This document shows, piece after piece, positions 47,684 to 60,827 of a stretch of 64,000 nt of DNA. Within the stretch, counting starts at the first letter, position 1, and each line of letters opens with the position of its first letter. A program made the translations under genes and the position numbers. The notes under the pieces were generated by a model, which saw only the letters and a list, made by a program, of their open reading frames with translations, did not search any database and was not told where the DNA came from. The stretch comes from Panorpa germanica (taxonomy: Eukaryota; Arthropoda; Insecta; Mecoptera; Panorpidae), in the NCBI GenBank assembly GCA_963678705.1, contig OY783223.1, positions 8,340,721 through 8,404,720 on the forward strand, given 5' to 3'.

Positions 47684-48963
47684 AATATTACTAGGACGTA
47701 CCTAGATCTGGGCGATACTTAATATGGGACCCTCTTATAATATCTCAAGCAAAATTAAATATATCTAATTATAATTTAATCTAGTTTTACAGGGCTCTCC
47801 ATAAAATCATTAAATCCTTTTTAGTTATTAAAAAAAAACTTGCAAAGATCTTGCAATCCTTAAAAAGGTATTCCTGAGTATAATACCCCAAATGGTAGTT
47901 CTTTTTAATAAGCTGTAAAATAGGTAACAAAATGTTCTATATTATGTTTTATTACGTTAGATAAACCTTAAATGTACGAATTAAAAACTTAAAAAGCTTA
48001 AATTTCATTTACTAATATTAAGAAGCAAATGAATATCACTCTAGTTCAATCCATCAGAGAAAAACTGAAGCACTTCTATTTCCTTCACCTCCTCGATTAT
48101 TATTCAATTCACATATTCCGTCCTGCTTGTAATTTTTATCGTTTCATCATTATTTTCTTTCATTGTGCATCCAACTTTCAGTTCACACCCTCAACCCATA
48201 CCCTGTTTCGTTAATAGCGCCGGTCTAGCGGTGGACTATTGAACTAAATACAAGAGCGAATGGATAATTGGCTTGTGGTCTGTGAAACGTCCAACTTTTG
48301 TACATTTATTTAATCATTTCTTTAAACCATATATTTATAAGCATTTAATCAAAAGGATTAACTCGGGAAATGAGAAATGGTTGAAAAATTGAGTCATCGA
48401 TTTGTTAAGAGAGCTTAAGCTGTAGCTTCACTGGAGAGGGAAGGGGGAACGGGGGTAAACTGTAAGCCTACGTGCTCCAATAATAAAAAACTGTACTTGT
48501 TGTTTTATAATCCTGACATATTATTTGAGGTTATAAGTTTTTATCTTTTGACTGCACTTGCACATGTTGAGCCAATTGACAATGAAGATTTCTTGGAAAC
48601 CTGTGTCACTTCTACCTTGGAATAGAATAAAATAATATTCTTCTTAAATAAGGACGACTTGGAGAGGGGTACAGTGACCATATACTTGTACTACATAGAA
48701 GAGGAATAACGGCTAACACATTTGATATTTGGAGTTGACAGTGCTCACTGTGCATATTGTTAAGTTATTATAAAATTAGATAAAAAGGAATTGACAATAT
48801 AAATAACAAACTGTAAATGTCGCTTCTTTGATTTCAAGTATAATAGTATGAATTAAGTTAAACAGTGTAATTATTATAATGTGCAAGTAAATTACTAAAA
48901 TAAAACGCTTTGATTTCAGAGCAACGCATAAGTTTGATTAAAAATTTATAATTCGTAAATAAT

Positions 48964-48968
<5 letters not shown>
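47684..48968. other. Non-coding, no gene seen
   Basis: No supported gene. A short stretch GCCGGTCTAGCGGTGGACTA at about 48219-48238 is tRNA-like in wording but isolated. Confidence 0.45.

Positions 48969-49018
<50 letters not shown>
48969..49018. repeat. (AT)n microsatellite, about 50 bp
   Basis: An uninterrupted AT dinucleotide run. Confidence 0.97.
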
Positions 49019-49023
<5 letters not shown>

Positions 49024-49419
49024 CATGTGTACGTATATATTTTTAATGTCTCTACATTTCCGTGTTAAAACAATCATGATGTAGAACTCATACTAGGAAG
49101 CATTATTGCATTTGGCTTGTTGGCTCAACTCTCGTTAGCTATTGGGCTTGATTAGGGGGTTCAACCCTTTCCCTCTCTCACCTATGCCGTCCATCCCTCA
49201 CGTTAGTCACCCCACATTTCCTTTGTGCCCCATTTTCGTTGGTGCATTGCACTGCAGTAGTTTAGGAGCTGATCACAGGATCAGCGATATCACTGTATGA
49301 GGGGGAGAGGTGTTGCTCTAATGAATAGCTACATTTTTATTTGATATATACATTTTACAGCAAAAAATGTATTGTAGAAACAGTGATGTAGCAAATAGAG
49401 TAATATTATGTGATAATTA
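49019..49419. other. Non-coding, no gene seen
   Basis: Pyrimidine-rich patch at about 49160-49235. Nothing else supported. Confidence 0.5.
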
Positions 49420-49830
49420 ATAATTAGCAGAAAGTAAAATAAATATAAGAAGAAATAACAAAGGAAGAGAGTCAAGAGGAAATAGTAAAGATAGAGCGTT
49501 TATGCCTGTAATAGACATAAGTGGAGCAGTGAAAACGAAGAGAGAAGGCAGGAAGGATAGTGAAAAGATAATAGAGGGTTTGTCGAGAGGAGACAAGAAA
49601 GGCAAGAGGTGATAGATGAAGATACAGGCAATAAGGAAGGAGAAGCAGGAAACGGTGTGAATAAAGGAGGAGTAGGGGACATAAAGAGAGAGGATCAAGA
49701 AAAGAAGAAACAGATAGTACTATTCGAAGTAGTAATAGTCTAGAATAGTTTAAGTTTAGTTTTAACTTTGAAATGCATTAAGAAATATAATAATAAAGAT
49801 TGTAAAGCCTAAAGGCACACAATTAATATA
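49420..49830 (+). mobile_element. LINE A 3' end, diverged copy
   Basis: A purine-rich plus-strand ORF end (reading EDQEKKKQIVLFEVVIV before TAG at 49741) is followed by a shortened 3' UTR, the hairpin variant GCCTAAAGGC at 49807-49816, and an AT/TAA tail. It is more diverged than the copies at 1.7 and 10.1 kb but keeps the hairpin stem. Apparent minus-strand frames here are shadows of the purine bias. Confidence 0.75.
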
Positions 49831-50219
49831 ATAAATAATAATAATATAAGCAGAAAGTAAAATACGATTCTGACTATGCTTGCGTAAAAGCCCAATATTT
49901 CTATCTACTCCATTGTATACTATAATAATCGCCTTGAGTCTAATTTCGTTGATTATTGCTAAATCGAAACCGATTTGTTTTATTAAGTTCGTGTAACTAT
50001 CCAGAGATGGCACTGCCATCGGTTTTCAGTTTTGCGAAATCAAGTTTTCGATTCGTAATAACAATATCTATAATGAAAATGATATTAAATTTTATTGGTT
50101 CATGAAAATTGGTTAGAAAATTACTGCAATTTTAGTTTAATTTTAATATTTATACAAGGTCTTTATTGAGTGAGATATACTCGTATATTTTAATTTAAAA
50201 AATACAAAAGAATAAAGTT

Positions 50220-50395
50220 CGTAAGATGGCTAAATCCATGGTGTTACATAGTACCAACCTTAAAACGATATATGTCAAAATTTTCTGATAGTCCGACCAT
50301 TAGTTTATTAGTTAAAGTAGTTTTAGTGAAGCTACTTTTTTAATTTTTTATACGATGAAAAATCTGAATTTCATGTGTTGATAAAGCATTGTTCA
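50220..50395 (-). repeat. Dispersed repeat G, copy 2
   Basis: The reverse complement matches 53463-53630 over most of its length, including the segment with CAACACATGAAATTCAGATT, and the core with GACATATATCGTTTTAAGG. In the common frame it reads KLMVG...NFDIYRFKVGT without a stop in that span. Confidence 0.65.
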
Positions 50396-51010
50396 ACCAA
50401 GTCCAAATAATACTTGTCAATAGCTTAATAAGCTAAAAGATGGCAGCACTTAACAAAATAAAAGTAGCAATTGTAATTAAATAAACCAATGTGATGTTTG
50501 AAGGACCAAAAGTCTAAGTCCAGTTATCTAGGATAGAGTGTCCTGCATCACACTGATCGAGAGAGAGAGAGAGAAACAGAGGTGCCAACCACAGAGTGCG
50601 GTATTTAGCGCTCACCTGATGAATGTGGGTCGTAAATAGGATTAGTATGAGTGTTCAATGTTAAACATGGCAAAATGTAAAGCGCGGCAAACGGATAACG
50701 GGAACAGTGAGTAAAAGGGTAAGGGAGAGGGTGCAGGGAGAGAGGAAAGTGTATGGTTTATCACTAATGAATACGTAGGAATTATTACACCACCCCTTAG
50801 TATTTAGCGTTTAATGTAGGGAGAGTTTTAAGCCAATGCTTTACGCTGAGCTTTGTAGGCAAATGGGTTTGCAAACCTAAGTTTTATTGAAATACATTTG
50901 CAATAAGGAAGGCAAAAAACACAAGAAAAGGAAAATCTATGTCACTAACCTTATATTTTTATAAAAGTTATCAACTAAAGAAATAGTCATTTTTAACCCT
51001 TGAAAAAGTT
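50396..51010. other. Non-coding, no gene seen
   Basis: A short (GA)n run lies at about 50560-50576. Nothing coding is supported. Confidence 0.5.
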
Positions 51011-51341
51011 ATGAAGAATTATTTTTCTTCCTTACCTTCTTCCCCACTTCAATTTGCGTACGATTGCTATAGCTGTTATACAAGAGAGTTTAAAAGAGAT
51101 AATATTAAAATAATCCAAAGATTCCGATCTAAAATACTAAGGATTGTCACGAATGCATCATGGTTTGTAACCAATAACATAATACATCGGGATCTGGATA
51201 TACCCACAGTTAATGAAGAAATAGTGCTAAGAATGAAATCCTACAAAGAGAGAATACTTGAACATCCAGCTGTCTAATGTCCAATAATTCGGTAGACGCA
51301 GACTAAACAGGAAAGTACCTCAGGACCTATTAACCAACTAA
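51011..51341 (+). mobile_element. Jockey-like LINE C-terminal end, second copy
   Basis: The frame 51011-51277 reads IIQRFRSKILRIVTNASWFV, then TNNIIHRDLDIPTVNEE. After one frameshift, 51291-51341 reads RRRLNRKVPQDLLTN and stops. These are the same blocks as at 30.6-30.86 kb, but the two copies are clearly different families. The conserved NAPWY tryptophan block has become NASWF. 5'-truncated. Confidence 0.88.
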
Positions 51342-52863
51342 TCAGCTTCTAAGATCTATTGAAATTGAGGGATGAATCGATGGGCACATCCCGCGCAAGA
51401 CACTTTATTTACATGCCTATCACTGAATGTTCTCTAAGCAAGACTGATTGTAATAACCTGTAAAAATCAAATTAAAAAAGAGAGATGCAGAACTAAACGT
51501 CATGGCGTAAGCAGATGTTGCATTAACCCATATAATGAAGTGAAGAATACTTATTATATTCTAGGGTTCGTGACATCAAGATTTCTGAATTTACAGTTTA
51601 ACTAACAAACATAATGAGCTTAATATAAAAGGATGAAGAAATCCTAAAAGGATTAATTGTTAGAGAAGGGAAAAAAACGTCAAGGAAGATGAAGCGTGAT
51701 AGTTTATAGGTTATAAACTAGTTCGTTAAAATAGAACACTGTACTGTCGACCATTAAAGTACAGTAAGAGGCTAAGATGGCTGGCTGCATAAGCCAAAGC
51801 TTAATAAAAAAAATGCCATCAAGAAATATTAACCGGCAAAATGTAATTATAGTTTTAAATAGATATATCTTCGTCAACTTTTGAATATTTACTAAAATAA
51901 AAACGCCAATATACATTAATTAAGAAAGAATTAAAAAAACAACCCTTAAAAAATCAATTCACAACCCAATTGTGTCCAAAGACCATTAGTGGAAAAGGAG
52001 CTCTTCCCAATAATTACTGGGGTTTCGTTTATAAATCTAACCCTTATTAAAATCAATTAGTATAACACTTCTTTGTCTTCAAAAGTCAGCGAAACTGACG
52101 AGCACAACCTAAGGGTAGAAAATTGGAATCATATGTGACATCATGGCGTTAGAATATTAAATATTGTTTCTCATCCCTTATCCTGCATACATTGTACAGC
52201 AATTAATACAGAGGTGGTAAGTAAGACTCACCCCATTCCGTGTTACCCATTTTGCCCCTTTTTCGCTAAACCACCTCCCTAACCACGGTGAAACACTGTT
52301 TGGAAGCTGGATTACCTTAATTAGCCAGGATTACAGTCACGTGACTCAATTATACGCACTATGGGAGTATAGGAGCTCAGCTTGATGGGAGTATATGAAA
52401 CTCTTGAATCCTAATTTCCAGTGAATTAGATTTGCCCGAATTGGGATCACCAGATTAATGATAGGATAACGCACAGACTGACTTGAAGGGTTTCTTAAAT
52501 TACTGTCGGATTACGGAAATCATTTTTCTGTAAACAAAGTTAATAGTTTTAATTTTTTTCATTCTCTAGCTTTTAATATGTATTAGCATAATTTCTTTCT
52601 ATATTTATTCAAGGTTTTCCTTTTATCAATTTTACAAGTTATTGACATTTCTATTAATCAAAAGTAGCTTGTATACTTTTTGTAAGAGCAACGCAGTCTT
52701 CTCTTTCCGCTCTTACATTATCTGTCTCCATCTCACGGTAATCACAATCTGATAGTCGTTATGTTAACAACTCAAATTCAAATTTAAAAATATTTATTAA
52801 TCTACTGCTACGAGTATTACAATAATTAATATTAGTTACAGCATGTCTTATTCTAATGTATGC
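51342..52863. other. Non-coding, no gene seen
   Basis: AT-rich, no supported feature. Confidence 0.5.
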
Positions 52864-53068
52864 TCAGTAAACATTTTGGAGTCACTTTCTCACAGTCAAA
52901 GAGTTCAGTTTCTCATAGTCGTTCATATGAAATGTCTATTTCATCGGGTACAAATGGCGAAGCTACTCCACCTGTCGGAATGCAAATGAAGATAAAGTTC
53001 ATCCGAACTATAATTGAATAGTGACAGAAACCTCATAAAAAGGGACACTTCACCAAACTTTTACTTGG
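52864..53068 (+). mobile_element. MITE M, slightly shortened copy (205 bp)
   Basis: It starts CTCAGTAAACATTTTGGAG, carries CTCCACCTGTCGGAATGC and AATGAAGATAAAGTTC in the interior, and ends CACCAAACTTTTACTTGG. Both termini have point changes and part of the left subterminal region is deleted. Confidence 0.88.
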
Positions 53069-53462
53069 TGGTGCCTGGCATCATCCTTAATCTACATTGT
53101 CGATGTTCTTAGTTGATATTTTGTCTTGTGTGTAATGAAACGTGGTTAAAAAGACCCTACTTTGCTACTGTGAAATTATACATATGGAGAAATATGTGTA
53201 TGTTACGTTGTTTCAGCATGCATCTAGAAGATTGTGTCTTTTGGTAGTTTGAATTTGATCTTGAAGGCTAGGCTGTCGTATGTGTATTGTCCCAGATGCT
53301 GTTTGTCGAACATTGTCTTAGCGAAAACGATCTTGGAAGTTGCTTTTCTACAATTCGTCACTTAAAGGAGCAACTTATATTAAAGGGGAAAATATACTTT
53401 AGACCAAATATAATTAGTCAAACTATTGCTTTGCTTGAATGATATATTTTCCTATTAAAAAT

Positions 53463-53630
53463 CAATGCTTTATCAACACACGAAATTCAGATTCTTCCAT
53501 TGTTTTGCAAATTACACTAAAACTACTGTAATTCGTAAACCAATAGTCGAAATGCCATGAAAATTTAATACTTATAATTCCAAAATTGGTACTATTTGAA
53601 AATATTATGAATTTGTCAATAACGACAACA
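53463..53630 (+). repeat. Dispersed repeat G, copy 3
   Basis: Plus-strand match to 9003-9165 (ACTGTAATTCGTAAACCAAT, TTGGTACTATTTGAAAATAT), extended on the left by a block shared with 50350-50395 reversed. Confidence 0.65.
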
Positions 53631-55284
53631 TATTTCGAATAATTATTTATTATTAACTCACTTCCTGTTCGCTCGTTTCGCACAATAGAATATTTTGTTA
53701 ACCAAATGTATACGTGGTATAGTTTCACATTCAAAGGTTAGGGTTAACACCCCTACCCCGCTCCCTCCTCATCCTTAAACTCTCATCTCGCGTCGTTTTC
53801 CACTGTATCGAAATATGTAAATGGAGATAGTATCAGACAGATGAGTTTTATGTGGGTGTAATTAATCCAGTAACCTGGATCAGGGGTTAATTATTTATAA
53901 GTAATTAAGTCCTTTCATTTCTATATTATAATCCTGCTTAATGGTTCCGTTCCCCCCCGTTCTCTAAATACTCGTAGGTTTTATGTTTAAAGGGTGATTA
54001 TATTTATTGTTTCATTTTTTATATGATTCTATGTTAATTATTAGAAATAAAGAACATTCCAGTTGATAAAATCATTGATGACCAAGTATACCAGCCAGCA
54101 GATTCGGGGCTAAGGTTTGCAATCAGTCACTCATGTGCGGACGCCCTTACTTGATATTTGTTTGTTCTAAGTTGAACTGATCCTATTTCCAAAATAAACT
54201 ATCCACATGTGACGTCATGTGTTGGTTTAACAGGTCTTCGATGATCTAAATCTTCAGAGTGAATTGGCAATTTCTCCAGTTTTTATAACTATTAAACGAT
54301 ACACCACCCTTAGGAGCAGTTCCATCCCTTAACAGTTGTGCAGGATTTAGGGATTTCAAATGGATGAAGGGCTCGCCATAACACAGGCTTATGTAGCTAT
54401 GATGCGTCAATTTATGACTATTAATGTTAAAGCTGGCTCCAGGCCGAGTCCTGGAGTCCCGTGCTCCAGTTAACAGCCTCCAGCAAAGCTCCAGGGCAGG
54501 TAACCACACTATCAATTTAGGGATTTGTCTCCGTCACGGTGACTATACAACTATGAAGGAGGGGTAATTTATTTTAGCATAAAGGTGGAATCCAGGGGGT
54601 GGGTAAAGAGCTAGAGGGTTGGGGAATGTAAATTTGTAAGCAGAACACGCGTCGAGTGGAGTACTGTGTTAGCGATGTTGATGGGCTCGAGTTACATGTT
54701 CTCAAGACGTTACCCCTCCCACCTCTTGCATCCCCTCCTACCCTCTGGCTCTTTACCGCCCTGCAGAGATGGAAAGGTGTTCTTAAAATGGTCCTACATG
54801 AGGAAGGGTTTAAATTGTGAGTTATTTAATGGATTTGTCAGATTTAAGAGGGCCAATTAGGTGACGGTAAAAGACATGTGTCAATTTTAAGCTTTATTAA
54901 TTATAAATATTTGTAATTAGTTGAAATAGATTGAACTAGGTTCGTACGAGTGTGTGTTTTAAAGGAGCGATGCGATAAACTTGTGTATCAGGATTACAAA
55001 TATGAAGTACGTTCAATTATTAACGTAAACTTTTACCTAGAAAACTTATTGAACTGCTTTTTGAATAATAAATCTAAGCTTTTGCGTTCTACCATCCTCA
55101 TAAAAATTCTTAAGAACATAATCTTATCGTTAGAAGAGCTGTTTAAGAATTAAAGGCTTTTAGAATAGTTTTAGGATTAAAGAATACTAGGTTTTAAGTA
55201 CACACAAAGAAAATTTCAAGTCAATCAGGCGATTATTTTCGAAGTTATATAAGGTAAAAAAAAATTTTTTATTTTCTATGTAAA
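53631..55284. other. Non-coding with a GC-richer pocket
   Basis: At about 54240-54510 GC rises and an 89-codon minus frame stays open, without any motif I recognise. C-rich tracts lie near 53748-53770 and 54705-54765. Confidence 0.4.
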
Positions 55285-55672
55285 GTGTTTTGAAGCGTTT
55301 TTCTGAAAACTGTGTTTTTAAAATCGGTGACAAAGATTTCTCAGAAACGGCTGAACCGATCAGTCTCAAATTTTAACACAAGCTTCTTAAGTATATTTTT
55401 TAGTTATCAATGAAAGGGTTTTTTTCTATAAACAATTTAAGGCCAAAATTTTAGATGATTCAGTCCAGAGATATCGGGGTCACCTTTTTTGAGAGGAGCT
55501 CCTGGAGATCAGATTTAGTAGCTTTAAAATTATTATTTTTACAAATACAAAAATGCAAATATACAGTTTAAAATTATCACAATATGTGTACAAATTTTTA
55601 CATTATTACAATCAAAAGTCTTCTCAGGACAAATTCTTCAAAAATTGCCTAAATTTTTCTGCCTAATTACAT
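55285..55672 (+). repeat. Dispersed repeat H, copy 2
   Basis: Direct match to 33590-33970 (see landmarks there). It lies immediately next to a reversed copy of repeat G, so the two may belong to one larger element. Confidence 0.75.
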
Positions 55673-55689
55673 TATATAACCCCTTAAGT

Positions 55690-55880
55690 AAAATATTACG
55701 TGAATGTAAAATGACAAATTGACAAATCCATATGATTTTTACTAACCTTCATATGATAGTACTAACCTTCATACGATATGTGTCGAAATTTCCTGACAAT
55801 TCAACCATCAGTTTACAAGTTATAGTGGTTTTAGTAACACTAGTTTTGTAATTTTCAAAACAATGTCTTAGTGTTGATAT
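55690..55880 (-). repeat. Dispersed repeat G, copy 4
   Basis: The reverse complement matches copies 1-3. A short local duplication (ACTAACCTTCATATGATAG followed by ACTAACCTTCATACGATA) is visible at about 55741-55778. The common frame reads TITCKLMVELSGNFDTYRMK, open in this copy (within the 87-codon frame 56012-55749). Confidence 0.7.
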
Positions 55881-56404
55881 ACATTCTTCATTGAGCGCTG
55901 GTAAATCTAGGAAGACGACAGCAACAGTCGTACCACGTAAGGATGTATTATTTCCTCCCACCATTACCTCCCCCCTTCTACTTACAACTACTTTACAAAC
56001 GGTAAGACGCACAAATCACGTCATGGACAAATGTTCTATGAAATGCACGCGGAATAGAAATGTATGTTTAACGTGCAGATATTTCTCACTAAAAATGTAT
56101 TATATAGATATATAATGGTACAGGATGTTTCAGAAAAATTAGAGTTAGGTTTTAGAGCTTTTGGAATAGAGCGGAGAAGCGCATCGACCTTGTGCTTGCA
56201 GTCTTTCAGTTCTCTGACTGACTAATAATAATGTAAACGCAATATTGTTATGTTTTTTTTATTATTTTATAGTCTAAACAAGGCGTCTCCAAATTATGGT
56301 CCGGATCATCTCTACCGTGGTTTTTTTTTTCACAAAAAAGTAGGAAATTAAATTCAAGGAGAAATACAGTATGTATGAATAATGAAATCTACAAATTCGG
56401 AACG
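55881..56404. other. Non-coding, no gene seen
   Basis: No supported feature. An ACAGGATGTTTCAGAAAAATT segment near 56119 has a repeat-like look but no second copy here. Confidence 0.4.
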
Positions 56405-56900
56405 CCTTTTTATCGATAATATATATTTTTTATTTTAATTTATTTGGCTTTGACATTTTATATCATAGCCACCAACAACTATTTATTATAGGCGTAAATA
56501 CCTTTACATGAAATTTAAAATTCTATTTTACAATTGTCTAAATATTTAAATAATTCACTAATTAATTTTGAATCACTTAACAAAAATTTAGTATTAACAG
56601 GGAAAGGTTTAACCACATCTAATATTTCACTATTGAATTTTTTTCTTTGTATATTATAATTTATGCATTCAAATATAATATGATCCAAAGTTCCTTCTTC
56701 ACCACATTGACATCTATCGTCGGATTTAATATTAATTTTGTACAGGTGAGCTGGAGTTTTGCAATGATTACTTTTGATTCTGATTATAGTTGACATAATT
56801 TTGCGGGACTCATTTCTGAACCATCTTTTCTTAACTAAATTTAGATGCAACAAATAATATTAATTTCCTTTTCGGTAACTTTTGTTAATGAAATCTTGGT
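56405..56900 (-). mobile_element. Another LINE C-terminus (zinc knuckle) and 3' end
   Basis: The minus frame 56853-56515 reads KKRWFRNESRKIMSTIIRIK, SNHCKTPAHLYKINI, the knuckle CQCGEEGTLDHIIFECINYN and the end VKPFPVNTKFLLSDSKLI. Order and spacing are those of I/R1-type non-LTR elements, and PVNT-FL is shared with LINE B (LPVNTAFLI). A 3' UTR of about 100 nt ends in an A/T-rich tail. The frame is unbroken for 112 codons, so the copy is relatively young though 5'-truncated. Confidence 0.85.
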
Positions 56901-57796
56901 TTCTCAAATTTCCATGGCGTTTCCTTTTCTTCTCCTCTCTAATACTTGCTTCTTTCTTTTTCATTTTCAATCAATTACAATAGATTTGAAAGTAGTAAAT
57001 TTTTTATACAGTTCTCTTTAAATATTAACGGAACATTTTTCCTGTTACGCAAGTTCTCTTGGCAAATTATTCTAGGCACATCTACACACTACTTCCTTAA
57101 TTTTATGAACTCTTCAAACAATATTATCAGGATGTTTTCTGTGAACACCCTGTGAAATACAGCCAATAGATTTAGTCTAAAAATGTGTGCAGAGGACACA
57201 AATAATTTGAAGAAAAGATAAATGCGTTTCGTTTTGTGTAAGAGATATGGAAAAGCGAACAATTTTTTATTATGAGTACCAGTGGGATCATCTATCACTT
57301 TTTGTCGAGATTTACTTTAGAAGCAATCTGCATGGGACATTGCCACAGATACACCCTTAAAACCATCCTTAAATAACACCCCTTTACCAGACATCTCATG
57401 AAACCACTCCACTCTCATCCCCGTCGTTATCCCATCAGATCCTTCACCCGCCATCACTCCCGTTCCTTCCTTCATAACATAGGGAAGTGGTAAATCCTCT
57501 GCAAATACAATCCAATATCTGCGGAACAAGTGGTCGACACTTTATATACATATACAGATATGTGTGTGTGTGAGAATCACTAGCTGTGGCTGTTGCAAAA
57601 ACTACCCGCTTAATACTGTAAGGGCGGAATATTTGGTTAAGCAATTCAAGCAAAAAACTATTTTAATTCATTTTCCCAAATGTTTTATTTTTTAATGCTA
57701 AAAATCGTCATGTGCTTTCTTCTTCTTTTAAAGTTATTTCACTTCACAAAGACTTATTTCTAATTCTAATTTTTCTATAGTGGATGAACGCTTTAG
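56901..57796. other. Non-coding, no gene seen
   Basis: Short overlapping frames lie near 57317-57653 over a C-rich patch. None has a domain. Confidence 0.45.
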
Positions 57797-58038
57797 CCCA
57801 GTAAATATTTTGGAGTCACTTTACCATCATATTGAAGATGCGTTTGATTTTTTTGTCATGAAACAGTTCAGTTTCTCACAGTCGCTCATATGAAACGTAT
57901 ATTCTATCGGCAACAAATGACGAAACCACTCCACCTGTCGGAATACAAATGAAGATAAAGTTGATGCGAACTATAACTGAAGTGCAATAGTGATAAAAAC
58001 GTCACAAAACAGGACACTTCACCAAATTGTTTACTAGG
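57797..58038 (+). mobile_element. MITE M, near full-length copy (242 bp)
   Basis: It starts CCCAGTAAATATTTTGGAG and ends CACCAAATTGTTTACTAGG, with a complete conserved interior. It is very similar to the copy at 25406-25658. Confidence 0.92.
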
Positions 58039-59539
58039 AGAGTTATGTCACACTGCAGCCGACTTTTTCGGTAGGTTATATTTGAGTCATTGCGTATTAC
58101 ACCAGCCCATGAGATCAGTACACCACTGTATCGTTATCCGGTTTCACTCTCCAAATGAAATAATAAACAGAAAGAGAACAGCTCACGTTATGTACAAATG
58201 TGCATCTATCCCAGTATATTTCGGAACTATGCGAACACCGTGGGGCCTTTTGATTTACATGCGAATAAACCATATTAATGAATATGTTTCATACTGTGTC
58301 TTCCACCCAGATCTGAATTCGGACAGCAGACAAAAGAGATAATTTATAAGCGATTTAAGATGAGCAAAGAATGTTAAGTTTTTTCTGGGTTTATTTAAAA
58401 GGCATTATTGAAAGCACTGGTTTAAATGTGGGCTACACTTTTCCCTAATAAATTAATGTATTTAACGTAGTTTATTAAATAAGTGTTTCAAGCACATACA
58501 ACATTTTCGTTTTTATATTATTTTACATGTCACTTTGACTTGTATCATATCTCACTTCACCTCCAGCTCTGTGAGCTACAGACACGTCTTGTGAGATATA
58601 TAGCGCCTCCAGGGTGCAGAGAATGATACCGCTTTACAGTTGGTAACCCTACACCGAGTTTTAGATTATAATGTTTGATTACAACAATAATCTCAATTGG
58701 AATCAACACAGTAAGACCTGGGGTGACATCTAGTTGTACATACATGCGTTTTATTACGGAAACGGAATAGGATTAAACTGATATAGCGCGGATCATCAGG
58801 AGTAATAACGCAGCGTGATAAGAGATGGATTATCTAGGCAGGAAATGAATACCGATTTCAAATTTAATTTATTAATAAAGTTATATGTACTTCCAGCCCC
58901 AAATCGGGGTACTTCCTACGGACGAGCAATTAATGGGGGCGCCAAATTCATATATTTGAAACTAGGTACACACAAAAAATTGTTTCATAAATCACAAATA
59001 TGTTTAACACTCTTAGAACAACACTGTAGAGTGTTACACTCAAATTTTAAATGTAATGTACAGTGTACAGTACAATGAATTTAACCCTCGAAAGAAACAG
59101 AAGAGCATCTAAAGTAGTGTAGATGCTGAAACACATTTAAAAGTGCCAAAAGGAACATGAATTTATTCGGTGAACAAAATAAACGATAAATTTTGATGTT
59201 CGGCCAATTCTGACGTATATATACCGATTTAAATGGTTTAAGGCGTTCTTCTTCTTCTTCTTATTCTATACGATGCGCATAACGTGTTACGAGATTTTGC
59301 TGCAGCCTGGAAACTAAAAAACTAGCTGTGCTAGTGCTGCAACTGGAGCTAGAGAAGTCTGGAGTGGTCTTGAACACCATAACCAAACACCAGCTGACAG
59401 TAACGACGGCATAAATTCTCCAGCGGGACCTGGACGGAGTGTCTGAGATATATCGTCGTCGTAGAGTCGTAGACCAGTAGACCCGTGCTGTAGAGAGTGA
59501 GAAAGTTCACCTTGTTTCAGACGCTTGGAAAGCAGTAGC
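58039..59539. other. Non-coding, no gene seen
   Basis: Frames of 86 and 87 codons (58082 and 58815) have no recognisable motif. A (CTT)n run lies near 59247-59262. Confidence 0.4.
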
Positions 59540-59650
59540 GTAGAATAGGAAGAGATGGCTATATCTATGAAATTATATGTAGTAGTAGCAAGTCGGCATT
59601 GCTCACATCAAATGCATTGGCTTTATTGACTAAAACGTGGAAGAGAGGGG
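59540..59650. repeat. Dispersed repeat I, copy 2
   Basis: CTATGAAATTATATGTAG, GCTCACATCAAATGCATTGG and ACGTGGAAGAGAGG correspond to 47030-47210. Confidence 0.45.
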
Positions 59651-59699
59651 AAGCGGAATTGACAGCGCCAGCTATGTATCTAGTGTGACAACAAATGAG

Positions 59700-60040
59700 G
59701 GCATGCTGTAGTTCAATGCCGATGATAGCACAGTTGTAAGACTAAACCATACAGATAATAATAAAGCTGTGGCCAGTTGGTTACACAGACTAAGGGAATT
59801 TAAGATCGGTACTCAATTGGAGCAACGGCTCAACGTCACGGCCTGGAAAACATGCAGAAAGAATGGACTTAAACAAAACCGCTAAGAAACTAAGTAAAAG
59901 AAACCAAGCGGTGTAAGACTGCGAGGAAGACCGCAGGTGAGATGCAAAAAACAAGTGGAAAAGACTTAAAGAGAATAGGTTTGAGGAATTGGAAGAGGAA
60001 GGCATGCAAGTACATCTTAAAGGAGGAGATGATTGATTAA
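59700..60040 (+). mobile_element. RTE-like LINE C-terminal remnant
   Basis: One frame from about 59914 reads VRLRGRPQVRCKKQVEKT. A second frame continues KRIGLRNWKRKACKYILKEE to a TAA at about 60038. The RGRP-x-VR-...-V-x-KDL-x-R-x-G...W-x4-A arrangement is typical of the C-terminus of RTE/CR1-type endonuclease-reverse transcriptases. One frameshift separates the blocks. Upstream, FNADDSTVVRL (about 59712-59745) may be a vestige of the reverse transcriptase FADD motif. Confidence 0.6.
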
Positions 60041-60827
60041 TTGATGTTGGATCTTTCAACCATTGAACAGGCAAGTTTATATACATTAGCCATCAGGCAA
60101 ATGCACCAGACGCTATTACTAAAATAGTGCCAATAAAAAATTTGAAATAAATTAAATATAAATTACAGAAAGTCTAGAATAAAATTAACATTTCTTTTTC
60201 AGAAAATTCATTGGCATTTCATTGGCTTAATAATAAATAAGATTAAAGAAAGTACTATTTTATTTCCTGTTCCGCCACTGATAAAACAAAATCTGTTTTC
60301 ATCAGCACAAGCATTTACATGAACACGTTACCAGCATAGAAATAAAAAATAAATAAAGAGACACGTGTAACATCAAATATTGTTGAATATGTGAAGTAAG
60401 CAAACTAGTTGGTTATGACAAAATGGTTTTTGGGTCACCAAGGTGTCAGATTTGCTGTGAACTTACAACCTTCAACATCCGTCATCGCAGTGCTGCCAAC
60501 CTAAGGCATTAGACATTTTGCAGCGATATTGATTATCTGCCAGACATATTTACAAGAGGTTGCGATATTGATAATGTGATTTGGAATCAACCAATCGAGA
60601 TGAACATGTAAAATTCGCATCGTATATCATTCATAACTATGAAATTTGTATTTTGGTGAGTTACAGCGAACCCGCTTTATCCCCATCAAATGAAATGCGT
60701 TCTAACATGCGTATAAATCAATCAATTAATTCTCCTCTTAAAACAAAATCTTTCTATTTACTTGTATATCGATTCTCTGCAGCATTTGACAATTTCTTTT
60801 ACAGCGCTTTTTTATTCCTTAATAAGA

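Noticed and set aside
49417..49698. 93-codon and 60-codon minus-strand frames rich in Ser/Leu/Phe
   Set aside because: They are antisense shadows of the LINE A ORF end, as shown by the 3' hairpin and tail on the plus strand.
59790..60086. 98-codon minus-strand frame
   Set aside because: The plus strand carries the RTE-like C-terminal blocks, so the minus frame is a shadow.
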